Source: JAZIHH01 sp036678685
GTDB lineage: Bacteria; Bacillota; UBA4882; UBA10575
Assembly (NCBI GenBank): GCA_036678685.1
Contig: JAZIHH010000001.1
Coordinates: 186,001-250,000 of the forward strand
Direction: 5' to 3'
Length of the DNA stretch: 64,000 nucleotides
The notes beneath the pieces were generated by a model, which did no database searches, was not told the origin of the DNA, and saw nothing but the letters and a program-made list of their open reading frames with translations. This document shows, piece by piece, positions 1-7,520 of the stretch. The number at the start of each line of letters is the position of its first letter. Position 1 is the stretch's first letter. Both the position numbers and the translations under genes were made by a program.

Positions 1-614
1 TGGTGGTTGCTGATGACCACTGGCGCCTCAAAAGCCTCCTGGCGGGCGAGAAACCAAAAACAATCCTTCTGGAAAGGGCAATAGGCGCGTAGACAGGTTT
101 CCGCTTCCGAGATCAGCAAAGCCTGCAATTCCCCGGGAAGGGCATACCCCACCTGTTCCAGGCAACCCTGACCCTCCTCGGCGGAGGTCAAAACACGAAT
201 GAACGCTCTCCGCAGTTCGGAAGAGAGCTTGTCCGGATTTTCCCGGAAAAAAGAAAGTTTCCGCCGGCAAAGATAATTTCCCCTGCCCAAAAGGAGGGCC
301 GCATTGAGCGGCAGGCCGGTGGCTTCGGCCAGGGCCGGGATCTCCTTGTCCATCAATTGTTGTTGCAAATTTATGGTGTACGTCGCCACCACCACCCGGC
401 TATTTTCCTGGCGGGTCAAGAAAAAGGCCGGATAAAGATAGGCCAGGGATTTCCCGGTCCCGGTCCCGGCCTCAATCATGATATACCCGCCCCGGGTCAT
501 TGTTTCCCAAACCGCAGCGGCCATCTCGGCCTGGGCCGGCCGGAACTCGTAACCTTTCAACCCGCTAAGGATTCCCTGACCGGTAAAGGCCGCCCGCGGG
601 TGCATCTCTTTCAC
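1..614 (-). CDS. DinG/XPD-type DNA helicase, N-terminal part (runs off the window)
   Basis: An open frame reads leftward from here to the window edge. It shows the Walker A motif EAGTGTGKS near residue 50 and a Q-like motif before it (FRPAQAEM). Cysteines are spaced as in the iron-sulphur cluster of DinG/XPD helicases: NYLC, then C-x4-C-x5-C in ETCLRAYCPFQKDC. The last codons read VVISNH, as in the family motif after the cluster. The family unwinds DNA 5'-3' and helps resolve R-loops and damaged forks. The GTG at 614 overlaps the stop of nfo (GTGA); an ATG at 605 is the alternative start. Unlike many Firmicute DinG proteins there is no exonuclease domain before the helicase. The C-terminal two thirds are outside the window. 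Confidence 0.85.
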   Translation of the reverse strand, partial: MKEMHPRAAFTGQGILSGLKGYEFRPAQAEMAAAVWETMTRGGYIMIEAGTGTGKSLAYLYPAFFLTRQENSRVVVATYTINLQQQLMDKEIPALAEATGLPLNAALLLGRGNYLCRRKLSFFRENPDKLSSELRRAFIRVLTSAEEGQGCLEQVGYALPGELQALLISEAETCLRAYCPFQKDCFWFLARQEAFEAPVVISNH

Positions 615-1468
615 TTTTCTCCCTCCCCGCCGGCAAGTTCGCGCAAAACCGCCAGGTTTTGCCGGTCGTCTTCCGCGGACGTTCTGGGGGTTTCCAGGAT
701 GCCGGCCTTACCGGCCAGGCGGGGATCGTTGAGCAAAGAGCGGAAACCCTCCCGCCCGATCTTCCCCCGGCCGATATGAAAATGACGGTCAAGGCGGGAA
801 CCCTTCTCTCCGCGCGAATCATTTAGATGAAGCAAGTGTAGCCGGGAGAGGCCGATCCGGCGGTCGGTTTCGGAAAGCAGTTTTTCCACCCCGGCCGGGG
901 TACGCAGTTCATAACCGGCGGCAAAAGCATGACAGGTATCGAGACAAACCCCTGTCCGTTCAGGTTCGTCCACCAGATCCAGAATAGCGGCCAGTTCTTC
1001 GAGGGCGGCCGCCACTTCACTGCCACTGCCCGCCTGGTTTTCCAGGAGAAATAGCGTCTCGCCGGGCACTTGGGACAAGACCGTTTTGATCCCCTTGGCC
1101 ACCCGTTGCCGGGCCGCCTCTATATCCCCGTCTTCCCCCCTCTTGCCGGGGTGGACGACAAAATAATCGGCGCCCAGCGCCACGGCCCGGCGGTAATCCT
1201 CGGCCATAGCCAAAACCGAACGCTCATACAATCCGGGATCGGGGGAAGCCGGGTTGGGAAGGTAAGAAAGATGGACGGCAACCGGCCCCAAACCCGAGGC
1301 TTCCAGGGCCGTCCGGTATTTATTCACTTCGCCGGGGTCAAGGGGCGGTCGCGCCCAGCCCCGGGGGTTGCCGGCAAAAATCTGAAAACAATCACAGCCC
1401 AATTCTTTGGCGGTCAAAACCGCACCGGCCAATCCCTTGCCGATCGAGACATGAAGGCCGAAGCGCAT
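611..1468 (-). CDS. nfo: Endonuclease IV (AP endonuclease family 2)
   Basis: A 285-residue protein, the usual length for Nfo. Endonuclease IV cuts DNA 5' of abasic sites in base-excision repair with three bound zinc ions. Visible family elements are the N-terminal GLHVSIGKG, VVHPGKRG (metal His), the ENQAG block, CLDTCHAFAAGY (Asp and His ligands), HLNDSRGEKGSRLDRHFHIG and LETP near the end. GGGAGGG stands just before the ATG. The stop overlaps the start of the downstream DinG-type helicase gene, so two DNA repair genes are translationally coupled. It directly follows the MraY-like gene. Confidence 0.95.
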   Translation of the reverse strand: MRFGLHVSIGKGLAGAVLTAKELGCDCFQIFAGNPRGWARPPLDPGEVNKYRTALEASGLGPVAVHLSYLPNPASPDPGLYERSVLAMAEDYRRAVALGADYFVVHPGKRGEDGDIEAARQRVAKGIKTVLSQVPGETLFLLENQAGSGSEVAAALEELAAILDLVDEPERTGVCLDTCHAFAAGYELRTPAGVEKLLSETDRRIGLSRLHLLHLNDSRGEKGSRLDRHFHIGRGKIGREGFRSLLNDPRLAGKAGILETPRTSAEDDRQNLAVLRELAGGEGEK

Positions 1469-2320
1469 TCAATCCCTCCCCAGTTCGTCCAAAAAACGTA
1501 AAAGGCGGTTGTTCTCAATAACCTGTGTAAAGGAGATTCGTTCGGCGCAAATATGCAAAAAAACCAGCACGGCCAGGGCGCCCCAAAGCATAAAAAGATT
1601 CGCGTTCAGTACCAAGAATCCTCCCAGGAGGGCTCCTAAAAAATTGGCGCCCGTGTCGCCCAGCATCCCCCGGGCCCGCAAGTCAAAAGGGAAATAAGCC
1701 GCTACGGCGCCCAGAGCGGAGAGGAGAAAACAAAGATTAAGAGAAGCAACTTCTTGCCCGCTGTTGAAATAAAAGTTGAAAACCAGGATCAGCAGGATGA
1801 AGGCGAAAAAGCTCTTCACCGCCCGGCCCGGCCGGAGATCAAAGAGGTTTAAAGTGTTGGCGGCGAGGGCGGCCGTCAGCCCGCGGGGGAGAATAAAAAC
1901 CGGGTTTTCACCGGACCACCATCCCGCACCGGCGGCAAAAATCAAGCTGAAGACCAAGCCGAAAAGGGCTTTTACCGCCCCGGAGGTCAATTTTCCCTCC
2001 CGCAATCCGGCCAGATGGCCGCGGAAACCCTTGTGCCCGTCATCCTTTAACAGATCGTCACATAAACCGAGAAAACCCATGGCGGTAATGTAGAACAACA
2101 AGAGAAAGAGGACCGGCAAGGGCGGCTCCCGGCGCCAGAAGCCCAAAGCCGCGTAAATAATCGGTACGGTAAGGGGAAAGACCAGCCCTAAAGGGACCGG
2201 TATTTGCTCCCCGCGGTAATTTTTCTTCACCATCCCGGCGATGAGCAACAGCCCGGACAAGGAGGGCAAAATTGCCCGGACAAGGATATAGGCGGCTACC
2301 GGGAAAAAGAACGCAGCCAA
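1469..2320 (-). CDS. MraY/WecA-like glycosyltransferase family 4 membrane protein
   Basis: A very hydrophobic protein of about 283 residues with many membrane segments. It carries the family 4 (polyprenyl-phosphate N-acetylhexosamine-1-phosphate transferase) signatures: CDDLLKDDGHKGFRGH near the middle (metal-binding Asp residues), NTLNLFDLRPGRAVK, and MLGDTGANFLGALLGG near the C-terminus. It would transfer a sugar phosphate from a UDP-sugar to undecaprenyl phosphate. It sits downstream of GT2, SteB-like and SteA genes, a set seen together in Firmicutes, so a role in cell-envelope polymer synthesis tied to division is likely. An ATG lies at 2338, but a TTG at 2320 has AGGAGG at the right distance and is preferred. 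Confidence 0.8.
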   Translation of the reverse strand: MAAFFFPVAAYILVRAILPSLSGLLLIAGMVKKNYRGEQIPVPLGLVFPLTVPIIYAALGFWRREPPLPVLFLLLFYITAMGFLGLCDDLLKDDGHKGFRGHLAGLREGKLTSGAVKALFGLVFSLIFAAGAGWWSGENPVFILPRGLTAALAANTLNLFDLRPGRAVKSFFAFILLILVFNFYFNSGQEVASLNLCFLLSALGAVAAYFPFDLRARGMLGDTGANFLGALLGGFLVLNANLFMLWGALAVLVFLHICAERISFTQVIENNRLLRFLDELGRD

Positions 2321-2395
2321 GAAAGTTCCTCCTGTCATGTGCCGCCGGTCCGCGGAGCGGTAGCGAGGGTTCCGGCCGGCAGAAAATAGCGCCGG

Positions 2396-3067
2396 TCAAA
2401 AAAGGCGGGCCACAATTGCCGCCAGAACGTCCCGGAGTTGCCGGGCCCGGTGCCGGCAGCTCTTGAGATCCCAGCCGGTTTCCCGGTGTTCCATGGCGAC
2501 CGGAACTTCTTTGATTACCTTTTTTTTACGGGCCAGATCAATAATCATCGCCGTCTCCACCCCGAAACCCGGGGCGAATTTCCCTCCCAGCGCGGCCAAG
2601 GCTCCGGCGTTCAAGGCCCGTTGCCCGGAAAGAGGTGCTGTAAGCTTCAAGCCGGTTAAACAACGGATCCCGGCGGCGGCCACCACGCGCACCAGGCCGC
2701 AACCGGCTTTTTTGCGCGGGGGAGGAAGCCGGCCGATACACAAGTCGGCAGCACCCTCCTGTACCGGTTAGAGAATCTTCTCCGCTTCCCGGGCCGAATC
2801 GCCCAAATCCGCGTCGAGCAGGAGTAAAAGATCGCCTTTTACCGCCTTCAGCCCGTGGTTGAGGGCCGCGCCTTTACCCCGGTTGACGCCGGTTCTTAAA
2901 ACTTCGGCCCCGGCCGCCCGGGCTTTTTCCGCCGTCTTGTCCGTCGAGCCGTCGTCGACGACGATGACCTGAAGCACCCCGGGCAGGGAACGGGCCGCCG
3001 CGACCGTCCGCGCAATGGTAAGTTCTTCATTATAAGCCGGGATCAGGACGGTTACCGTCTTATTCAT
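2396..3067 (-). pseudogene. Glycosyltransferase family 2, broken by one in-frame TAA
   Basis: From the ATG at 3067 the frame gives MNKTVTVLIPAYNEE, VIVVDDGSTDKT, NRGKGAALNHG and LLLLDADLG, the GT-A nucleotide-sugar and metal-binding elements of a GT2 enzyme. It then hits TAA at 2770-2768 after AREAEKIL. The same frame continues without a shift as PVQEGAADLCIGRLPPPR and on through SGQRALN and GVETAMIIDL to a stop at 2396. Both halves match one family 2 protein of about 224 residues, so this is a single gene with one nonsense codon. It overlaps the end of the SteB-like gene by 8 bases. It could be a true pseudogene, an assembly error or, less likely, readthrough. Confidence 0.8.
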
Positions 3068-3965
3068 TACGGCCCACCCGTTCCCTCCCGCCGCCCGCCG
3101 GCAATTCCGGAAGCAGGGTAACAGCTGTTTCTTTCGTCCCGTAATGCCCTTCGCCCGCCCCGGCCAAGGCAAAGACCAACGCCACCCGGCCGGGGAGCGT
3201 GTCGATATTATCCACGCTCGTAAACCCCATATTTTTAAACCGGGGTACCCAGGAATTACGGGCCCGTGAAGATTCCACGCCAATCACGGTGAGCCCGCTC
3301 TCCCGGGCCGCCCGCGCCAGGGCAACTTCCAAAAGCTCGGCGCCGGGGTCGGCCTGTTCTTCCGCCCACAGAATGAGCGCCTCCACCCGTCCGGGGGAAA
3401 AATCATCCCTGCTGAGCAGGCTTAACCTCTCCAAAGCAGAGAGCAGCGGGGAATTGTTTTCCTGGGCTAAGCCGGCCGCCAGTTCCCGCCATAAGTCTTT
3501 CTCCCGGTCTTTTCCCGGGGTAAAACCAAGGTCTTTAAGAAGGGTTTCGCCTTCGGCCCATCCCGGTTGGCCGCCAAAAGAAAGCACCGCCGCCACTTGG
3601 GCGCCGGCGTCACGGAGCACCGCCTGTAAATCCCCGGCTGTTTCGGGCTCTCTTGTCCCCCCGGTATGAACCAATAAGATCCGGTAGCCGTCAAGGACCC
3701 CGCCGACCAAAAGGGGAAGTGTTTGCCGGTTAAACTCTTCCAGGACTTTCAGTTCCTGTTCTCTTTGTTTGGCCGTTTCCTCCGCCGCCCGGCGTTCGGC
3801 CCGCAATTGTTCAAAATCCTTTTCCAATTGGGCAATGACTTTTTCCTGTTCCCGCAGGAGAGTATCGGCGCCCGGAAAAGAGCTGCCCACCGCGATCCCC
3901 AACCCTAAAGCCAGAAAGACGGCAACTAAAGAAAATATATGGTGGCGGAGGTCTATGATCATCAA
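3060..3965 (-). CDS. MctB/SteB-family membrane-anchored protein
   Basis: A 301-residue protein with one N-terminal membrane helix (HIFSLVAVFLALGLGIAVGSS) followed by a coiled coil (LLREQEKVIAQLEKDFEQL and on to about residue 75), then a soluble domain containing VGGVLDGYRILLVHTGG. This is the layout of the pfam 'copper transport outer membrane protein MctB' family. In actinobacteria its member SteB works with SteA in septum formation, and here the gene lies directly after steA, which favours the division role over copper transport. The start is an ATG at 3965 (a second ATG follows at once). It overlaps the following GT2 gene. Confidence 0.8.
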   Translation of the reverse strand: MMIIDLRHHIFSLVAVFLALGLGIAVGSSFPGADTLLREQEKVIAQLEKDFEQLRAERRAAEETAKQREQELKVLEEFNRQTLPLLVGGVLDGYRILLVHTGGTREPETAGDLQAVLRDAGAQVAAVLSFGGQPGWAEGETLLKDLGFTPGKDREKDLWRELAAGLAQENNSPLLSALERLSLLSRDDFSPGRVEALILWAEEQADPGAELLEVALARAARESGLTVIGVESSRARNSWVPRFKNMGFTSVDNIDTLPGRVALVFALAGAGEGHYGTKETAVTLLPELPAGGGRERVGRNE

Positions 3966-3983
3966 GTATTTCTCCTTTTGTTC

Positions 3984-5105
3984 TTACCAACCCAGGACAA
4001 TCCTTAAGCGAAGCCACAAAAGCCGCAGCCAGTTGCTGCCCGGGTGTTCCAGGGAAAAAAAGGCCATCAGGGGAATGAGTGCGGCCAGACAAATAAGGGC
4101 AATCTCCCGCGTTTTAATCCGGCTCCGGTATAACATGCTTACTCCTTTGGCGTCCACCAGGACGGAACCGATCTTCAACCGGACCAGAAAAGTACTGGCC
4201 ATCCCTTTTCTTCCTTTTTCCAGGAAATCAATCATATTCGTATGGGTTCCCACCGCCACAATTAAGGCGGCTTTTTTTTCATAAGCCAGAAGGAGGGCCA
4301 GATCCTCGCTGGTCCCGGGGACGGGAAAAACCACCGCTTCCAAGCCCAGTTGCCGCAGGCGCTCCAAGCCCGGGGCCCGTCCGTCGGGGTAAGCGTGGAC
4401 CACCAGCTCCGCGCCGGAAAGAAGGGCCGTGTCACTGACGCTGTCCATGTCGCCGGCGATGATATCCGGGGTAAAACCCGCTTCCAGCAAGGCGTCGGCC
4501 CCTCCGTCCACCCCAATTAGCACCGGTTTCATCTCCCGGATATAAGAAGCGATGGCCTTCAGGTCTTCCCGGTAATTTTCCCCTCTTACCACGATTAAAA
4601 CCTGTTTTCCGTGGATTGGGGTTTTAACGGCCGGCACCGGGATCTCGCGGAGAAACAGATCCTTTTCCTGCAACGCGTATTCCAGGGTGTTCCGGACAAA
4701 ATTCTCCAATTCCAAATGGAGATTTTGCCGGCCTTTTTCGGTCATCGTCTCTACCAGCCCGGCAGTGACCACGCGGCCCTCTCCCAACAAACGGGCGCCG
4801 CAAAAAATCCGGGAGTCTTTAACCTCAATCTCCCCGCCGTCCGGAAGAAGGTCAAAACACTCTTCCCCCACCCGGTCGAGAACGGGGATGCCTGCTGCCA
4901 ACAACAAACCTGGACCGGGATTGGGGTAGCGCCCGGAAATCGAGTCCCCGGCGTTAATGACCAGCCGGGGCCGGGATTCGACCAGCATTTCCGCGGCGAT
5001 GCGGTCGAGATCAGGATGATGGATTGCGGCAATCTCTCCTGGTTTGATTCTTTTGACCAGGTTTTTCGTTTTTCGGTCTTTGCGGACAACAGAACGGATT
5101 TCCAC
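3984..5105 (-). CDS. steA: SteA-like cytokinetic ring protein
   Basis: A 373-residue protein matching the SteA family, which has a thiamin-pyrophosphokinase-like fold. Visible elements are AIIHHPDLDRIAAEML-type text near residue 28, INAGDSISGRYPNPGPGLLLAAGIPVLDR, the central GVDGGADALLEAGFTPDIIAGDMDSVSD (residues about 205-235), and a C-terminal membrane helix (IALICLAALIPLMAFFSL) in the last 40 residues. In actinobacteria SteA acts with SteB in late cytokinesis. Here it is two bases downstream of spo0A and just upstream of the SteB-like gene, so the three probably share transcripts. Confidence 0.85.
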   Translation of the reverse strand: MEIRSVVRKDRKTKNLVKRIKPGEIAAIHHPDLDRIAAEMLVESRPRLVINAGDSISGRYPNPGPGLLLAAGIPVLDRVGEECFDLLPDGGEIEVKDSRIFCGARLLGEGRVVTAGLVETMTEKGRQNLHLELENFVRNTLEYALQEKDLFLREIPVPAVKTPIHGKQVLIVVRGENYREDLKAIASYIREMKPVLIGVDGGADALLEAGFTPDIIAGDMDSVSDTALLSGAELVVHAYPDGRAPGLERLRQLGLEAVVFPVPGTSEDLALLLAYEKKAALIVAVGTHTNMIDFLEKGRKGMASTFLVRLKIGSVLVDAKGVSMLYRSRIKTREIALICLAALIPLMAFFSLEHPGSNWLRLLWLRLRIVLGW

Positions 5106-5106
5106 T

Positions 5107-5883
5107 TTAGTTTCTAAAACTCATTTTCCTTTCCAACTGTATCTTATCGGCAATTTTGGCGATGAAAGAAATGTTGGTGGGTTTTCCTTTTTTCTGATCC
5201 ACCGCATACCCCATCAACTGGTGAAGGTCTTCAACATTGCCGCGGTTCCAGGCGGTCTCGATGGCAAACCTGATGGCTCTCTCCACGCACTGTCTGGTCG
5301 TATTGAACTGCTCGGCAATCCGCGGGTACAAGTTTTTGGTAACCGCGTTAATCGTTGACGGTTCTTTAATGCACAGGATAATGGCGGCCCGCAAATAAGC
5401 ATACCCGTTCAAGTGGGGCAGGATATGCAGTTTCTGAAGGAGTTCCGATACTTGTTTTTCCAATTCTACATCATCACGGGTATAGCCGGTTGGTTTCTTT
5501 CTCCCCCACCCCGCGATCTCTTTGATTCTCTGGACTAAAATCTCCAAATTAAACGGCTTGACAATAAAATAATCGGCGCCCAGGTCCACAGCCCTTCTGG
5601 TCATTGCCTCGTTCCCAAAAGCCGAGAGAATGATCACGCGGGGTTTATTGGGCATGTTCTTTATTTTCTCCAGTACGGCAAGTCCGTCCATGTTTGGCAG
5701 GACAAGATCAAGCAGTAAAACATCCATGGGCTTTTCCTCGACCATTTTCAGTGCGCTTAGCCCGTCATGAGCCATGCCCATAACTTGAATCTCGTTGATG
5801 GGCTTTAAAAACTCCTGGAGAACCCGGCAAAATTCTACATTGTCCTCGGCCAGGCCGATTTTAATCCTCCCCTCATCAGACAC
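5107..5883 (-). CDS. spo0A: Sporulation master response regulator Spo0A
   Basis: The frame could open at 6021, but the GTG at 5883 has GGAGG eight bases before it and gives the normal Spo0A length (258 residues). The receiver domain begins RIKIGLAEDN, has the phospho-acceptor Asp59 in LLLDLVLPNMDG and the conserved Lys in FIVKPF. The C-terminal Spo0A DNA-binding domain follows from about residue 140, including the recognition region EQFNTTRQCVERAIRFAIE. Spo0A~P turns on entry into sporulation. The gene lies after spoIVB, the usual order in clostridia and bacilli, and a sigma-H-like promoter stands in the gap. Confidence 0.97.
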   Translation of the reverse strand: MSDEGRIKIGLAEDNVEFCRVLQEFLKPINEIQVMGMAHDGLSALKMVEEKPMDVLLLDLVLPNMDGLAVLEKIKNMPNKPRVIILSAFGNEAMTRRAVDLGADYFIVKPFNLEILVQRIKEIAGWGRKKPTGYTRDDVELEKQVSELLQKLHILPHLNGYAYLRAAIILCIKEPSTINAVTKNLYPRIAEQFNTTRQCVERAIRFAIETAWNRGNVEDLHQLMGYAVDQKKGKPTNISFIAKIADKIQLERKMSFRN

Positions 5884-5925
5884 AAATAAATCCTCCGTTC
5901 TGAGTGTTAACCATCTTTTATTAAA

Positions 5926-5954
5926 AAATTCGGGGGGAAGATTAAAAATCCTCT
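5926..5954 (-). promoter_or_regulatory. Sigma-H-like promoter of spo0A
   Basis: On the minus strand AGAGGATTT is followed, after 11 bases, by CCCGAATTT. The sigma-H consensus is RnAGGAwww, 11-12 bases, RnnGAATww, so all but one defined position agree (C for the purine before nnGAAT). It lies about 45 bases before the GTG of spo0A. Sigma-H control of spo0A is known from Bacillus; its use here is inferred from the match only. Confidence 0.5.
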
Positions 5955-5966
5955 TTATTGGGAATT

Positions 5967-7310
5967 TTAAGAAACCTTCTTTTTCCGGTTGAAAATTTTC
6001 TCTTCCATTTGCAACATCCATTCGGCAAAAACTCCGTAGCCCTGGGTGGGGTCATTGACAAAAACATGGGTCACCGCACCGACAATTTTCCCGTTCTGAA
6101 TGATGGGACTCCCGCTCATTCCTTGAACTATCCCGCCGGTTTCCGACAGGAGGACCGGATCTGTCACCCGGATGACCATTCCCTTGTCCCGCATGGTGTT
6201 TTGCTTGTAAACACGCTGGATCTCTATGGAAAACCGCCGGATCTCCTTTCCGGAAATCACGGTCATTATCTCCGCCGGGCCGGTCGTCACTTCAAGTGTG
6301 GTAGCGACCGGGATGGGAAGGGGAAAGTAGGGGTTGTCCAAATCCACCGACAAAACGCCAAAAATTCCTAAATCCGTATTGGCTTCAATCTCGCCGATGA
6401 TATCCTCCCGCCCGCTGAAAATCCCGATCTTTTCTCCCGGTTCTCCCCGGTTGCCTTGGTTAATCCCGGTAATCCGTGCGGAGACAATTTTCCCTTCCAC
6501 CAGGGGGATATTCCGGTTACTAAAACCGACCACCCGGTGGCCCAAACCCCCGAACCGCCGGGTTTGGGGGTTGAAATAGGTCAGGGTCCCCACCCCGGCG
6601 GCCGGGTCTTCGACATACAATCCCAGCAGGTAAAGGGGTTTTTCGCCTTTCGTTCCCGCCTGCTCCCCTTTTACCGGGTAAACCGGAACCTTTCTTTCCA
6701 CGCCGTCCCGGCGGAGCGTCAGGGACAAAGGTTGCTCGCCGGAGGCCAAATTCTGGACCAAAACCTCCAAATCGCCCAAACTGCGCAAGGGATGGTCGTT
6801 AATGGCTGTGATTAGGTCGCCGACTTTAATCCCGGCCTCGCGGGCCGGGTAATACTCGCGCCCGTCCTCCCCCCTTACCGGAAAATGGCCGACGACGATC
6901 ACCCCTTTTTCGGCCATTAAAACCCCGACCGCGTGACCGCCCGGCACCACCCGGGGCATTTCCACGAATTCCAGGTTTACCCGGCGGATGGGAATCCCGA
7001 AAAACCGGAATTCCAGGGAGGAGACGCCCTCTTGTTGCGGACGGACGCGAACCGCGCTGCAATAACCGCCGCTTCCCTCCGCCAGCATTTCCGTTCCGTT
7101 AAACCCGATCACCCCGTCGGGCCTTTTCGCCGGAAGGTAAAAACTAAAAGGCTGTTTAAGGGTGAGATGCAACTCCTCCCCGGGGGCCAGCCGGAGGTCG
7201 GCCGGGAACCGGCTTATCTCAAGGACTTGGGGTATAACGTAAGCGGCACCGGCGAACAGTAAACAGTATAAGAGGATAAGGAAGGTCTTTCTAAGCCGGC
7301 GGGGGGGCAT
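5967..7310 (-). CDS. spoIVB: SpoIVB serine peptidase (sigma-K checkpoint signal)
   Basis: A 447-residue protein: an N-terminal membrane anchor (TFLILLYCLLFAGAAYVIPQ), a PDZ domain at about residues 125-205 (MAEKGVIVVGHFPV, AGIKVGDLITAINDHPL), and a C-terminal S55 peptidase domain. The likely catalytic residues are visible: His in FGGLGHRV, Asp in IRVTDPVLL and Ser in GIVQGMSGSPII. VGAVTHVFVNDPTQGYGVFAEWML is the family's hallmark ending. SpoIVB is made in the forespore and cleaves SpoIVFA in the space between the membranes, releasing the SpoIVFB protease; both partners are also encoded in this window. Confidence 0.96.
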   Translation of the reverse strand: MPPRRLRKTFLILLYCLLFAGAAYVIPQVLEISRFPADLRLAPGEELHLTLKQPFSFYLPAKRPDGVIGFNGTEMLAEGSGGYCSAVRVRPQQEGVSSLEFRFFGIPIRRVNLEFVEMPRVVPGGHAVGVLMAEKGVIVVGHFPVRGEDGREYYPAREAGIKVGDLITAINDHPLRSLGDLEVLVQNLASGEQPLSLTLRRDGVERKVPVYPVKGEQAGTKGEKPLYLLGLYVEDPAAGVGTLTYFNPQTRRFGGLGHRVVGFSNRNIPLVEGKIVSARITGINQGNRGEPGEKIGIFSGREDIIGEIEANTDLGIFGVLSVDLDNPYFPLPIPVATTLEVTTGPAEIMTVISGKEIRRFSIEIQRVYKQNTMRDKGMVIRVTDPVLLSETGGIVQGMSGSPIIQNGKIVGAVTHVFVNDPTQGYGVFAEWMLQMEEKIFNRKKKVS

Positions 7311-7418
7311 CGTTCATTCCTCCATCGTTGACAAGATAATTGACCGTTCGCTTGCTTTACTGATAAATTCCCCGCGTAAACAGGTGTTTATACGATGTAA
7401 ATATAAACCGGCCTGGAA

Positions 7419-7446
7419 GAAAAAAAGACCTACCGGAGTAGGTCTT
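7419..7446 (-). terminator. Terminator after leuS
   Basis: AAGACCTAC and GTAGGTCTT form a 9-bp stem with a 4-base loop (7425-7446). On the minus strand it is followed by a run of T. It ends the leuS transcript before the spoIVB gene. Confidence 0.85.
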
Positions 7447-7520
7447 CATTCTTCCATTTCCTGCACGTCGGCTATATGAGGGACTGGACAATTTTAAGGT
7501 CTATTATGGGAAAAGCCTTT

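Noticed and set aside
28..270. Open frame of 80 codons on the minus strand
   Set aside because: It is a shadow of the DinG-type helicase gene, which reads through the region in another frame with clear motifs.
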